Source: Rhizobium leguminosarum (GTDB lineage: Bacteria > Pseudomonadota > Alphaproteobacteria > Rhizobiales > Rhizobiaceae). Taken from it: a stretch of 64,000 bases of DNA. This document shows, piece after piece, positions 49,506 through 60,799 of the stretch. Location of the stretch: assembly GCF_002953715.1 (NCBI RefSeq), contig NZ_CP025014.1, positions 124,001 to 188,000 on the forward strand, in the 5' to 3' direction. The translations under genes were made by a program, and so were the position numbers. The stretch's first letter is position 1, and each line of letters opens with the position of its first letter. The notes under the pieces are model-generated. The model searched no databases. It was not told the DNA's origin and worked only from the letters and a program-made list of their open reading frames with translations.

Positions 49506-49748
49506 CGACTGTCCGTTGGCAATCAAATCCTGCAGCACAAAATTACCCCTGAAAGCATAATCCTTCTCTGGTCGCCCTGCCGATTTCGGGCATAATCCCG
49601 CTCGACAAGAGGAAGAGACCACGGCCGACAGAGCGGCCGGGAGGAAAAAGGCAGATTTTACGGCGTTTTCAGCCACATGCGTCAGCATGCGGCCTGATCC
49701 TCCATAGCCTTCTTTTCCTTAGCATTCGATTGGGTCGAGGTGAAGATC

Positions 49749-51215
49749 ATGAGTTTCAAAATCGCTATCATCGGTGCGGGCAGCGTCGGGTTCACCAAGA
49801 AGCTGTTCACCGACATATTGTGCGTGCCCGAGTTCCGAGACATCGAATTCGCGCTGACGGATCTCAGCGAGCATAATCTCGAGATGATCAAGGCGATCCT
49901 CGACCGCGTCGTCGAGGCGAACGGGCTGCCGACGAAAGTGACGGCGACGACCGACCGGCGCAAGGCGCTGGAAGGCGCACGTTATATCATCAGCTGCGTC
50001 CGGGTTGGTGGGCTCGAGGCCTATGCGGATGATATCCGCATCCCGCTGAAATACGGCATCGACCAGTGTGTTGGCGATACGATCTGCGCCGGCGGCATTC
50101 TCTATGGCCAACGCAACATCCCCGTCATACTCGACTTCTGCAAGGATATCCGCGAGGTCGCCGAGCCCGGTGCAAAATTCCTGAACTACGCCAACCCGAT
50201 GGCGATGAACACATGGGCGGCGATCGAATATGGCAAGGTCGATACCGTCGGCCTCTGCCACGGCGTCCAGCATGGCGCCGAACAGATCGCCGAAGTGCTC
50301 GGCGCGAAGTCGGTGAGCGAGCTCGACTACATCTGCTCCGGCATCAATCACCAGACCTGGTTCATCGACCTGCGCCTCAACGGCCGTAGGATCGGCAAGG
50401 ACGAGCTGATCGCCGCCTTCGAGGCGCATCCCGTCTTTTCGCAGCAGGAGAAACTGCGCATCGACGTGCTGAAGCGTTTCGGCGTCTATTCCACCGAAAG
50501 CAACGGCCATCTCTCGGAATACCTGCCCTGGTATCGCAAGCGGCCGGACGAAATCACCCGCTGGATCGACATGTCCGACTGGATCCACGGCGAGACCGGC
50601 GGCTACCTTCGTCATTCGACGGAAACGCGCAACTGGTTCGAGACGGAATATCCGCAGTTCCTCGAATCTGCCTCACAACCGATCGATCCTGCCAAGCGCT
50701 CGAACGAGCATGCCAGCCGTATCCTGGAGGCGCTGGAGACGAACAGGGTCTATCGCGGCCATTTCAACGTCAAGAACAACGGGGTCATTACCAATCTGCC
50801 GTCCGATGCGATCATCGAATCGCCGGGCTTCGTCGACCGCTTCGGCATCAACATGGTCTCGGGCGTCACCCTGCCGGAAGCCTGCGCCGCCACCTGCATT
50901 TCCTCGATCAACGTCCAGCGCATGTCGGTGCATGCCGCCATATCAGGCGATATCGACCTTCTGAAGCTTGCCGTGCTGCACGATCCGCTGGTCGGTGCCG
51001 TCTCGACGCCGGAAGAGGTCTGGCAGATGGTCGACGAGATGGTCGTTGCCCAGGCCGCCTGGCTGCCGCAATATGCCGATGCCGTGCCGGCCGCCAAGGA
51101 GCGGCTGTCGAAATCGAAGGTGCAGACCCGCGACTGGGCGGGGGCCGCACGCCGCAACGTTCGCTCGATCGAGGAGCTGCGCGCGGAAAAGGCGGCGCTG
51201 AAAAAGGCCGTCTGA
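49749..51215 (+). CDS. agaL1: GH4-family alpha-galactosidase (first of two)
   Basis: ATG 49749 follows GAGGTGAAGATC. The 488-residue protein belongs to glycoside hydrolase family 4, which uses NAD and a divalent metal: NAD motif IIGAGSVGFTKKLF (residues 8-20), NYANPMAMNTW (147-156), the metal-binding GLCHG with Cys170 and His171, and SGINHQTW with His201. It hydrolyses alpha-galactosides in the cytoplasm, after import by the transporter encoded next. First gene of the operon agaL1-agpABCD-agaL2. A GH4 alpha-glucosidase or galacturonidase activity cannot be excluded from sequence alone. Confidence 0.88.
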   Translation: MSFKIAIIGAGSVGFTKKLFTDILCVPEFRDIEFALTDLSEHNLEMIKAILDRVVEANGLPTKVTATTDRRKALEGARYIISCVRVGGLEAYADDIRIPLKYGIDQCVGDTICAGGILYGQRNIPVILDFCKDIREVAEPGAKFLNYANPMAMNTWAAIEYGKVDTVGLCHGVQHGAEQIAEVLGAKSVSELDYICSGINHQTWFIDLRLNGRRIGKDELIAAFEAHPVFSQQEKLRIDVLKRFGVYSTESNGHLSEYLPWYRKRPDEITRWIDMSDWIHGETGGYLRHSTETRNWFETEYPQFLESASQPIDPAKRSNEHASRILEALETNRVYRGHFNVKNNGVITNLPSDAIIESPGFVDRFGINMVSGVTLPEACAATCISSINVQRMSVHAAISGDIDLLKLAVLHDPLVGAVSTPEEVWQMVDEMVVAQAAWLPQYADAVPAAKERLSKSKVQTRDWAGAARRNVRSIEELRAEKAALKKAV

Positions 51216-51337
51216 TTTTCGTGAAGCATGGGTTGCCGGGGGTTTCCGGGAGGGAAATCCGCGGCGTCTGGCCCGGTTTCACGTGTTCGAGGAGAAAGGA
51301 GCCGCGTGATCGCGCTCCGGAACAAGAGGGAGAAACG

Positions 51338-53425
51338 ATGATGAATTTTCGTAACGCAGGCATTCTGGCCGGACTGGCGCTCAGCGTCTCAGCCGCGGCG
51401 CTGAATGCATATGCCTCCGAGCCAACCGTTCCACCGAAACCGGCGGACTTTCCGGCCGAAGGCAAGATAAACTATGTCGCGCGCGACTCCATCCTGGAGT
51501 TCAAGGCGCTGCCCGAATATCACGAGCCCGACTGGGTCACGAAGAATTTCGTCGCCACCGGCAAGCTGCCGCCAGTCAAGGACCGCCTGCCGAAGGAGCC
51601 GCTGGTCTTCAAGACAGGCAATATGCCCGACGGCATCGGTGTCTACGGCGATACGATGCGCCACGTCATCGGCGGCCGGCCGGAAGGCTGGAACTACGGC
51701 GCCGGCCAGACGCAGGGTTGGGGCGGCATCGATATCGGCCTTTCCGAATGCCTGACGCGCACCGCGCCGCTGTTCCAGGTGCAGGCCTCAGACACCGAGC
51801 CGCTGCCGAACCTCGCCAAGAGCTGGGATTGGTCCGAAGACGGCCACAAGCTGACCATGCACCTGATCGAAGGCGCCAAATGGTCTGACGGCGCGCCGTT
51901 CAATGCCGACGACATCATGTTCTACTGGGACGACGAAGTCGTCGACCCGAACGTCTCGCCGCTCGGCGGCGGCGCCTCGCCGGAAGCCTTCGGCGTCGGG
52001 ACTACGCTGAAGAAGGTCGACGATTACACCGTCGAATGGACCTTCAAGGAGGCCTTCCCGAAGCAATATCTCTACACGATGTCCTACCCGAATTTCTGCC
52101 CGGGTCCGTCGCACATCCTGAAGTCGAAGCATCCGAAATATTCGAAGAACACCTACGACCAGTTCAAGAACGCCTTCCCGCCCGAGTTCATGAACATGCC
52201 GGTCATGGGCGCCTGGGTACCGGTCGAATATCGCCCGGACGACATCATCGTCATGCGCCGCAACCCCTATTACTGGAAGGTCGACGAGAAGGGCGATCAG
52301 CTGCCCTATCTGAACGAACTGCACTACAAGCTCTCGACCTGGGCCGACCGTGACGTTCAGGCCGTGGCAGGATCCGCCGATTTCTCCAACCTCGAGCAGC
52401 CGGAAAACTTCGTCGCGTCGCTGAAGCGCGCCGCCGAGAAGACCGCGCCCGCCCGCCTTGCCTTCGGTCCGCGTCTCATCGGCTACAATCTGCGCATGAA
52501 CTTCTCCGCCAACGGTTGGGGCAACCCGGACGAGCGCGGTGAGGCGATCCGCGAGTTGAACCGCAACGAGGACTTCCGCAAGGCCGTCACCATGGCGCTC
52601 GACCGCAAGGCAATCGGCGACTCGCTGGTCAAGGGACCGTTCACCGCGATCTATCCCGGTGGGCTCTCCTCCGGCACCAGCTTCTATGACCGCAACTCGA
52701 CCGTTTATTACCCCTATGATCTTAAGGGTGCCAAGGCGGAACTCGCCAAAGCCGGTCTCAAGGACACCGACGGCAACGGCATCGTGAACTTCCCGGCCGG
52801 GACGCTCGGTGGCAAGGATGTCGAAATCGTCATGCTGATCAACAATCAGTACACGACCGACAAGAGCCTTGCCGAAGGTGTCGTCGGCCAGATGGAGAAA
52901 CTCGGGCTGAAGATCGTCATCAACTCGCTCGATGGTGCCAAGCGTGACGACGCCCATTATGCCGGCCGCTTCGACTGGCTGATTCAGCGCAACACGACGG
53001 AACTGTCGTCGGTGGTGCAGAACACCGAACAGCTTGCCCCGGTCGGCCCGCGCACCAGCTGGCACCATCGCGCCGGCAAGGATGACCAGCTCGATCTGAT
53101 GCCCTTCGAAAAGGAGCTTGTCGACGTCGTCAACAAGTTCAGGACGAGCCAGAACAACGACGAGCGCGTCGATCTGATGAAGCAGTATCAGAAGATCTCG
53201 ACGGAGCACGTCAACACCGTCGGCCTGACGGAATATCCGGGCGCCCTGATCGTCAACAAGCGGTTCTCCAACGTGCCCCAGGGTACGCCGATCATGATGT
53301 TCAACTGGGCTGAAGATTCGGTGATCCGCGAACGCCTGTGGGTGGCTGCGGACAAGCAGGGCAAATACGAGCTGTTCCCCGAACAGCTGCCTGGCAAGCC
53401 CGGCGAAAAGGGTCCCATAAACTAG
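51338..53425 (+). CDS. agpA: Alpha-galactoside ABC transporter, periplasmic binding protein
   Basis: Start chosen at ATG 51338 behind AGAGGGAGAAACG. The 695-residue protein has a signal peptide (AGILAGLALSVSAAALNAYA) and a family-5 (oligopeptide-type) solute-binding fold: LTRTAPLFQVQASDTEPLPN, LAKSWDWSEDGHKLTMHLIE, GAKWSDGAPFNADDIMFYWD, VTMALDRKAIGDSLVKGPF. It is longer than peptide-binding proteins (about 530), as is the alpha-galactoside binding protein AgpA of S. meliloti, which this most resembles in context. It captures melibiose/raffinose-type sugars. A strong hairpin follows the gene. Confidence 0.88.
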   Translation: MMNFRNAGILAGLALSVSAAALNAYASEPTVPPKPADFPAEGKINYVARDSILEFKALPEYHEPDWVTKNFVATGKLPPVKDRLPKEPLVFKTGNMPDGIGVYGDTMRHVIGGRPEGWNYGAGQTQGWGGIDIGLSECLTRTAPLFQVQASDTEPLPNLAKSWDWSEDGHKLTMHLIEGAKWSDGAPFNADDIMFYWDDEVVDPNVSPLGGGASPEAFGVGTTLKKVDDYTVEWTFKEAFPKQYLYTMSYPNFCPGPSHILKSKHPKYSKNTYDQFKNAFPPEFMNMPVMGAWVPVEYRPDDIIVMRRNPYYWKVDEKGDQLPYLNELHYKLSTWADRDVQAVAGSADFSNLEQPENFVASLKRAAEKTAPARLAFGPRLIGYNLRMNFSANGWGNPDERGEAIRELNRNEDFRKAVTMALDRKAIGDSLVKGPFTAIYPGGLSSGTSFYDRNSTVYYPYDLKGAKAELAKAGLKDTDGNGIVNFPAGTLGGKDVEIVMLINNQYTTDKSLAEGVVGQMEKLGLKIVINSLDGAKRDDAHYAGRFDWLIQRNTTELSSVVQNTEQLAPVGPRTSWHHRAGKDDQLDLMPFEKELVDVVNKFRTSQNNDERVDLMKQYQKISTEHVNTVGLTEYPGALIVNKRFSNVPQGTPIMMFNWAEDSVIRERLWVAADKQGKYELFPEQLPGKPGEKGPIN

Positions 53426-53452
53426 AGCTCCCTCCCAGCCTGAAGTGAGCTT

Positions 53453-53479
53453 CCGGCCGCGCGTGCAGCGCGCGGCCGG
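53453..53479. terminator. Strong intercistronic hairpin after agpA
   Basis: CCGGCCGCGCG-TGCAG-CGCGCGGCCGG is a perfect 11-base stem with a 5-base loop, 28 bases after the agpA stop, without a T-run. It probably protects agpA mRNA from 3' decay and so raises binding protein over permease. It could also cause partial termination. Confidence 0.6.
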
Positions 53480-53544
53480 GCAAAACCAACAAGCCGGCCG
53501 CGCTGACAAGGAGCGACTGGCGGCAAGGAGAAGCGAACCGTTCG

Positions 53545-54552
53545 ATGTTACGATTCCTGCTCGTGCGCATAGCCTCTGCGATCCCCATTCTCTTCATCCT
53601 GAGCGTGGTGACTTTCGCGATCATCCAGGCCCCACCCGGCGACTACGCCGATTATATAAGATCCCAGCTGATCAACCAGGGCGGCGCGTCCTATGCCCAG
53701 GCCGAAGCGCAGGCGCAGCTCTACCGGGTCGAACATGGCCTCGATAAGCCGCTGGTCGTCCAATACGTCAACTGGATCGGCGGGATCGTGACGCGCGGTG
53801 ATTTCGGATACAGCATGTTTTACAACAAGCCGGTCGCCGATGTCGTCGGTGAACGCCTGCCGCGGACATTGCTTCTTGCGCTCGTCTGCCATCTCTTTGC
53901 TTCGGTGCTCGGCATCGGCTTCGGCATCTGGGCGGCGACGCGCCAATACAGCTGGATCGACAGCCTGCTTTCGGGGATTTCCTTCCTCGGCATGACGGTG
54001 CCGCGCTTCCTGATGGCGCTGATCATCGTCTATCTCCTGGTTTTCCAGCTTAACGTCTCCGAAATCGGCAGCTTCTTCTCGCCGCAATATGGCGGGGCAC
54101 CCTGGTCCTGGGCGAAATTTGTCGATCTGGTTCACCATGTATGGCCGGTCGTGGCGATCGCCACCTTCGGTGGGCTCGCCTACAATATGCGCGTCATGCG
54201 CGGCAATCTGCTCGATACTTTGAATGCCCAATATGTCGAGACGGCCAAGGCCAAGGGGCTTTCCGGCGCAGCCGTGGTGATGCGCCATGCGGTGCCGAAC
54301 GCGCTGCACCCGCTGGTGATGTACCAGGGCGTCGTGCTGCCCTACATGCTGACCGGCGAGATCGAAACCGCGATCATTTTCGCATTGCCGACCGTCGGCC
54401 CGGCGATCGTCGGCTCGATGGCGGTCGGCGACGTCTATGTCACTGCCACCTTCATGATGGTGCTGTCGGCGACGCTGATCGTCGGCAACATCATTGCCGA
54501 CATGCTGCTCGCTTTGCTCGATCCCCGTGTCCGCCAATATGGAGGAGCCTGA
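53545..54552 (+). CDS. agpB: Alpha-galactoside ABC transporter permease (OppB-like)
   Basis: The 335-residue protein has six membrane segments and the OppB-type features: MLRFLLVRIASAIPILFILS, YGLDKP-like segment RVEHGLDKPLVVQYVNWIGG, GDFGYSMFYNKPVADVVGER, and the ATPase contact loop RGNLLDTLNAQYVETAKAKG, LSGAAVVMRHAVPNALHPL. It forms the membrane channel with agpC. It ends one base before the agpC ATG, within GGAGGAGCCTGAG. Confidence 0.9.
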   Translation: MLRFLLVRIASAIPILFILSVVTFAIIQAPPGDYADYIRSQLINQGGASYAQAEAQAQLYRVEHGLDKPLVVQYVNWIGGIVTRGDFGYSMFYNKPVADVVGERLPRTLLLALVCHLFASVLGIGFGIWAATRQYSWIDSLLSGISFLGMTVPRFLMALIIVYLLVFQLNVSEIGSFFSPQYGGAPWSWAKFVDLVHHVWPVVAIATFGGLAYNMRVMRGNLLDTLNAQYVETAKAKGLSGAAVVMRHAVPNALHPLVMYQGVVLPYMLTGEIETAIIFALPTVGPAIVGSMAVGDVYVTATFMMVLSATLIVGNIIADMLLALLDPRVRQYGGA

Positions 54553-54553
54553 G

Positions 54554-55690
54554 ATGCTGGCTTTCGACTCCGCGCCGCCTCCGCCGACGACAGAAATTTC
54601 CATCAACAAGCCATCGCGTGGGCATGAAAGTTATATCGCCCTTGTCTGGCGCCGGCTGAGGCGCTCCTGGACCGGCATGGCAGGGCTGGTGCTCGTCGTG
54701 CTCCTGATCGTCATGGCGATCTTTGCCGATTTCTTTGCGCCGATGGACCCGAAGGCGACCGATGTCGGTTTCGCGCCGCCGCAGGTGATGAGCTTCCACG
54801 ACAAGGACGGCAATTTCGTCTTCCAGCCGCGCGTCTATGCGCTCTCCGATTCCGAAGAGCTCGACCCGGTCACCTTCCAGCCGATCGTCGGCATCGACTA
54901 CGACAATCCGCGGCTGCTCGGCTTCTTCGTCAAGGGCGCTGAATACCGGCTTTTCGGCCTGATCCCGGCCAGCCGGCACTTCTTCGGCTCGACCGACGGC
55001 CAGCCGGTGCATTTTCTCGGTACCGACAAGTTCGGCCGCGACGTGCTGTCGCGCGCCATCATCGGCTCGCGCATTTCGCTGACGATTGCCCTGACGGTGG
55101 TCTTCATCGTCACCATCATCGGCACGACCGTCGGCATGGTGTCCGGCTATTTCGGCGGCACGTTCGATATCTGGTTGCAGCGTTTCGTCGAACTGGTGCT
55201 CGCCTTTCCGCAACTGCCGCTCTATCTGGCGCTGACCTCGCTGATCCCGGTGACGGCGCCGACCAACGTCTTCCTTGCCTTCGTCATTGCCGTGATGTCG
55301 GCGCTCGGCTGGGCGCAGATGTCGCGCGAGGTGCGCGGCAAGACGCTGGCGCTCGCCCGCATCGAGTATGTCCGGGCGGCAATGGCCGTCGGCGCCACCG
55401 ACACGCGCATCATCATGCAGCACATCTTCCCGAACGTGATGAGCCACGTCATCGTCGCGGTGACGCTGCATATACCGAGCGTCGTGCTGCTTGAATCCTT
55501 CCTCGGTTTCCTCGGCTTTGCGGTCAAGCCGCCGCTGATCTCCTGGGGGCTGATGCTGCAGGACACGGCGACCTATTCGGTGATCGGCTCCTATCCCTGG
55601 ATTCTCTCCCCCGTCGGCTTCGTGCTCGTCACCGTCTTCGCATTCAATGCGCTCGGCGACGGATTGCGCGACGCGGTCGATCCTTATTGA
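54554..55690 (+). CDS. agpC: Alpha-galactoside ABC transporter permease (OppC-like)
   Basis: Start chosen at ATG 54554, directly after the agpB stop and GGAGGAGCC. The 378-residue protein has an N-terminal cytoplasmic tail, a membrane helix (GMAGLVLVVLLIVMAIFADF), a large periplasmic loop (about 70-160, longer than in peptide transporters), then HFLGTDKFGRDVLSRAIIGS, RISLTIALTVVFIVTIIGTT and the contact loop VRGKTLALARIEYVRAAMAV. Partner of agpB. Confidence 0.9.
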   Translation: MLAFDSAPPPPTTEISINKPSRGHESYIALVWRRLRRSWTGMAGLVLVVLLIVMAIFADFFAPMDPKATDVGFAPPQVMSFHDKDGNFVFQPRVYALSDSEELDPVTFQPIVGIDYDNPRLLGFFVKGAEYRLFGLIPASRHFFGSTDGQPVHFLGTDKFGRDVLSRAIIGSRISLTIALTVVFIVTIIGTTVGMVSGYFGGTFDIWLQRFVELVLAFPQLPLYLALTSLIPVTAPTNVFLAFVIAVMSALGWAQMSREVRGKTLALARIEYVRAAMAVGATDTRIIMQHIFPNVMSHVIVAVTLHIPSVVLLESFLGFLGFAVKPPLISWGLMLQDTATYSVIGSYPWILSPVGFVLVTVFAFNALGDGLRDAVDPY

Positions 55691-55700
55691 GGTGATGAAG

Positions 55701-57368
<1,668 letters not shown>

Positions 57369-57390
57369 TTGCCGAATGCCGGAGGTTATA

Positions 57391-58761
57391 ATGGCAAGAA
57401 ATCCCAAAATCACTTTCATCGGAGCTGGCTCCACCGTCTTCATGAAGAACATCGTCGGCGACGTGTTGCAGCGTCCGGCCCTGTCGGGCGCGACGATCGC
57501 CTTGATGGATCTCAACCCGCAGAGGCTTGAGGAAAGCGCCGTCGTCGTCAACAAGCTGATCTCGACGCTCGGCGTGAAGGCGAAGGCCGAGACCTATTCC
57601 GACCAGCGCAAGGCGCTTTCGGGCGCCGATTTCGTCGTCGTCGCCTTCCAGATCGGCGGCTACGAGCCCTGCACGGTCACCGATTTCGAAGTGCCGAAGA
57701 AATACGGGCTGCGCCAGACGATCGCCGATACGCTCGGCGTCGGCGGCATCATGCGCGGGCTTCGCACCGTGCCGCATCTCTGGAAGGTCTGCGAGGACAT
57801 GCTCGCCGTCTGCCCCGAGGCGATCATGCTGCAATATGTCAACCCGATGGCGATCAACACCTGGGCGATATCAGAGAAATATCCGACCATTCGCCAGGTC
57901 GGCCTCTGCCATTCGGTGCAGGGCACGGCGATGGAACTGGCGCACGACCTCGACATTCCCTACGAGGAAATCCGTTACCGTGCGGCCGGCATCAACCACA
58001 TGGCCTTCTATCTCAATTTCGAGCATCGCCAGCCGGACGGTTCCTACCGCAACCTCTATCCCGACCTGCTGCGCGCCTATCGCGAGGGCAGGGCGCCGAA
58101 GCCCGGCTGGAACCCGCGCTGCCCGAACAAGGTGCGCTACGAGATGCTGACGCGGCTCGGTTATTTCGTCACCGAAAGCTCGGAGCATTTCGCCGAATAC
58201 ACGCCCTATTTCATCAAGGAAGGGCGCGAGGACCTGATCGAGAAATTCGGTATTCCGCTCGATGAATATCCGAAGCGCTGCATCGAGCAGATCGAGCGCT
58301 GGAAAGGGCAGGCCGAGGCCTATCGCTCGGCTGACAAGATCGAGGTCCAGCCGTCGAAGGAATATGCCTCCTCGATCATCAATTCGGTCTGGACCGGCGA
58401 ACCCTCGGTGATCTACGGCAATGTCCGCAACAATGGCTGCATCACCTCGCTGCCCGCCAATTGCGCCGCCGAAGTGCCATGCCTCGTCGATGCCTCCGGC
58501 ATCCAGCCGACCTTCATCGGCGACCTGCCGCGGCAGCTGACCGCGCTGATCCGCACCAATATCAACGTCCAGGAACTGACGGTGCAGGCACTGATGACCG
58601 AGAATCGCGAGCATATCTATCACGCCGCGATGATGGACCCGCATACGGCCGCCGAACTCGACCTCGACCAGATCTGGTCGCTGGTCGACGATCTGCTCGC
58701 CACCCATGGCGACTGGCTGCCCGAATGGGCACGCACGACCCGCAAGGTACAGGCCGCCTGA
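57391..58761 (+). CDS. agaL2: GH4-family alpha-galactosidase (second of two, MelA-like)
   Basis: ATG 57391 follows GGAGGTTATA. The 456-residue GH4 enzyme has FIGAGSTVFMKNIVGDVL (NAD motif, residues 9-25), VNPMAINTW (150-158), GLCHSVQG with metal ligands Cys173 and His174, and AGINHMAF with His203; it is closer to MelA than the first copy. It cleaves imported alpha-galactosides. Last gene of the operon, followed by a strong terminator. The two GH4 enzymes are clearly different (start, length, GLCHG against GLCHS), so they may prefer different sugars or linkages. Confidence 0.9.
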   Translation: MARNPKITFIGAGSTVFMKNIVGDVLQRPALSGATIALMDLNPQRLEESAVVVNKLISTLGVKAKAETYSDQRKALSGADFVVVAFQIGGYEPCTVTDFEVPKKYGLRQTIADTLGVGGIMRGLRTVPHLWKVCEDMLAVCPEAIMLQYVNPMAINTWAISEKYPTIRQVGLCHSVQGTAMELAHDLDIPYEEIRYRAAGINHMAFYLNFEHRQPDGSYRNLYPDLLRAYREGRAPKPGWNPRCPNKVRYEMLTRLGYFVTESSEHFAEYTPYFIKEGREDLIEKFGIPLDEYPKRCIEQIERWKGQAEAYRSADKIEVQPSKEYASSIINSVWTGEPSVIYGNVRNNGCITSLPANCAAEVPCLVDASGIQPTFIGDLPRQLTALIRTNINVQELTVQALMTENREHIYHAAMMDPHTAAELDLDQIWSLVDDLLATHGDWLPEWARTTRKVQAA

Positions 58762-58787
58762 CCCCCTCTCCCGGGTGAGGCGTCAAG

Positions 58788-58822
58788 GAGCCCCGCGGTC
58801 GCAACAACCGCGGGGCTCTTTG
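58788..58822 (+). terminator. Rho-independent terminator of the aga/agp operon
   Basis: GAGCCCCGCGGT pairs perfectly with ACCGCGGGGCTC (12 bases) around the loop CGCAACA, followed by TTTG. It begins 26 bases after the agaL2 stop. Confidence 0.85.
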
Positions 58823-59118
58823 CGTGAGGATGGGGCGCTTTGCGATTTGGGGACGTGACTCGCACGGCCGGATCGACATCCTGTCACCACTTTCTTAAAT
58901 GCACCTGCAGAGCCGAATCGAAGGCGCTTGACCGAAGATAAGGCGAAGCTTTCGAAGCACGGCGGTAGGACGCAGCGCAACAACGACGGCTAACGCGAGC
59001 GGTTGTTGGGTTAAAACGAAAGAGCCTCATGCTGCTGCCAAAATTCCGGCCGGATCGTCCGCTTGGAACAGATCTTCCTAATATACGTTTGTGGGAAGCC
59101 TGCCCCACGGAGGACGCC
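58823..59118. other. Intergenic stretch after the operon
   Basis: About 300 bases with no supportable gene. It marks the change from the intact sugar operon to accessory DNA. Confidence 0.4.
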
Positions 59119-59358
59119 ATGATCAGCATCTGGGATGCGAACGTCGAATTGAAGATAGATGATCGTTTTCACGTCATCAGGAGCACTCGAGAGGCGGTCG
59201 CATTTTTGAAGAAATACTGGCCCGACAACAGAAGCGCGAGCTACGCGACAGCGCGGAAGGTATGCCTGGACGCGGCGAATGGCGTTGTTCCCGGTGCGGA
59301 AGCGCGAGCTGCGTTTGAGGCTGCGGCGAAGGAGGCCGGCATCCTGCGACAAACTTAA
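59119..59358 (+). CDS. DUF982 family protein (second copy)
   Basis: Start chosen at ATG 59119, with ACGGAGGACGCC before it. The 79-residue product has the family pattern: FHVIRSTREAVAFLKKYWPD, SYATARKVCLDAANGVVPGA, EARAAFEAAAKEAG. It is shorter and clearly divergent from the copy at 4565. Function unknown. Confidence 0.78.
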   Translation: MISIWDANVELKIDDRFHVIRSTREAVAFLKKYWPDNRSASYATARKVCLDAANGVVPGAEARAAFEAAAKEAGILRQT

Positions 59359-59517
59359 CGTTGCTTCGTCCCAAGTGAAAAATGATCATGCCTCCCGCCC
59401 TCGACGTCCCGCGAGCAACGCGCTCGCCGGCCTCAGCTGAAATCGGGAGCTTCATCGGAACTGTGCGAAGCCTTTAGGGATTACCTTGTTCGTTACCTGC
59501 CATCGAACAGGAGTGCC

Positions 59518-59736
59518 ATGAGGAGCGACATGACAGAGAGTGATGCACTCCGCCAGGAAATCTATCGACTTGCCGCGGCGGCCGAAGCTGACCCAGAAAC
59601 AACGTCGAATCTGAAGGCGCTGGCCGTGCAGCTCTGGGCAAACTTCGACGAATTCACGGTCGAGGACCTGGAAGATATACTGAGGGACGAATGGAGAACT
59701 CGCGGACTGCCGTTCAACGACAACGCGGATATGTAG
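59518..59736 (+). CDS. Small helical hypothetical protein
   Basis: ATG 59518 follows ACAGGAGTGCC. The 72-residue product (MTESDALRQEIYRLAAAAEA, DPETTSNLKALAVQLWANFD, EFTVEDLEDILRDEWRTRGL) is acidic and helical. No family is recognised; the good ribosome site supports translation. ATG 59530 is an alternative start. Confidence 0.55.
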   Translation: MRSDMTESDALRQEIYRLAAAAEADPETTSNLKALAVQLWANFDEFTVEDLEDILRDEWRTRGLPFNDNADM

Positions 59737-59947
59737 GCGCTTCTAGAATTGGAGGCGTCTTTGCTACCTCAGAGGCCTCTGTGCTGCGTTCGCAATCGGG
59801 CCCCTAGCTGACCTTTGTTCGACCTATGACGCATGCTACTCGTGAGCAGTGGCGCCGATATTTTCCGCGCGTCGGGTTCCCAAAATTATGGTACTTGAAA
59901 GTACCCAAAATGTCCCTATAGTTGAATCCGTTGGAGAAAATCGGCCA

Positions 59948-60169
59948 ATGGACTTCGCACTCCTTTTCAACCTGTTCCGGAAGCCCAAGCAGGCTAACGT
60001 CACTGACGTCACACTCTGGCACAAATACGAGACACTCCTGCCGGTGCCACTCGTCGACGGCGCCGCCCGAAACCCATCGGGACAAATCTGGCGCCGGCTG
60101 AACGGTGTGCAATGGGAATATAAGCAGGATCCCGAGACGATTGAAGAATTCGATGCTCGACAATATTGA
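59948..60169 (+). CDS. Small hypothetical protein
   Basis: Start chosen at ATG 59948 (GGAGAAAATCGG upstream). The 73-residue product reads MDFALLFNLFRKPKQANVTD, VTLWHKYETLLPVPLVDGAA and RRLNGVQWEYKQDPETIEEF. No signal peptide and no recognised family. The frame is open 33 codons further upstream but without support. Confidence 0.5.
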   Translation: MDFALLFNLFRKPKQANVTDVTLWHKYETLLPVPLVDGAARNPSGQIWRRLNGVQWEYKQDPETIEEFDARQY

Positions 60170-60237
60170 GGCTAAAGCCCAACCGTCGCAGTGAAATTGT
60201 CATAAACCCCCCACCCTTTTGCGAGTGATCATCGTCG

Positions 60238-60325
60238 TCAGGTATACCCGCGCACGTAGGTGCCATTCTTACGATAATAGCCGCCCACATAGACACTCCC
60301 GCCATAACTCGGCGCTGGCTTCGCC
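60238..60325 (-). pseudogene. C-terminal remnant of a small Gly/Tyr-rich protein
   Basis: On the minus strand the frame ending at TGA 60240-60238 reads KPAPSYGGSVYVGGYYRKNG then TYVRGYT. Such Gly/Tyr-rich 'GYYRKDGTYVRGY' tails occur at the ends of small exported rhizobial proteins. No start or signal peptide is present; the sequence abuts the headless nuclease at about 60325. It is a 3' fragment. Confidence 0.5.
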
Positions 60326-60712
60326 CATGACGAGCGGATCCGGCTGAATGGGATCGATGCTCCGGAAAGCTGGCAGTGTCGCGACGTGGCAGGGAGGCCG
60401 TACCGTTGCGGCAAGGATGCCGCGTTCGCACTCGACGAATTCCTTTCGAAATCGCGCCCGATCCGCTGCGTGGGCCACGGCAAGGACAGGTATCGGCGCG
60501 TTGTTGCCGATTGCTTCAGGGCAGATGGGCAGAGCGTGAATTCCTGGCTGGTCAGGCAGGGCTGGGCGATCGACTGGCTCCGATACTCGAAGGGCTTGTT
60601 CCGGGGCGATCAGGCAATAGCCCAGGCGGCGCGTGCGGGGGGTTGGCGTGGGTCGTTCGAAATTCCATGTGAGGCGAGGGCCGCGCGCTCAAAGCGGCGG
60701 GCGGCTTGCTGA
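60326..60712 (+). pseudogene. 5'-truncated SNase-like thermonuclease
   Basis: The frame after a TAA near 60308 reads DERIRLNGIDAPESWQCRDV, AGRPYRCGKDAAFALDEFLS, GHGKDRYRRVVADCFRADGQ and SVNSWLVRQGWAIDWLRYSK: the second half of an SNase-fold nuclease with the catalytic-region Arg and Glu (IDAPE). The signal peptide and first beta strands (including the Asp-rich 'DGDT' loop) are missing, and the first possible start is GTG 60386, after GIDAPE. So it cannot make a normal enzyme. It meets another 5'-less fragment head to head. Confidence 0.65.
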
Positions 60713-60799
60713 GGTGCGGGATTCGCCGATGAAACCCCAAAACCTACAAGAGGCGCTTCGCGCCAGAAGCGGTCACTAGGAAAGCCATTGCGTTCGTCC

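Noticed and set aside
51788..53509. Minus-strand frame of 573 codons opposite agpA
   Set aside because: Shadow of the binding-protein gene; no domain features and biased composition.
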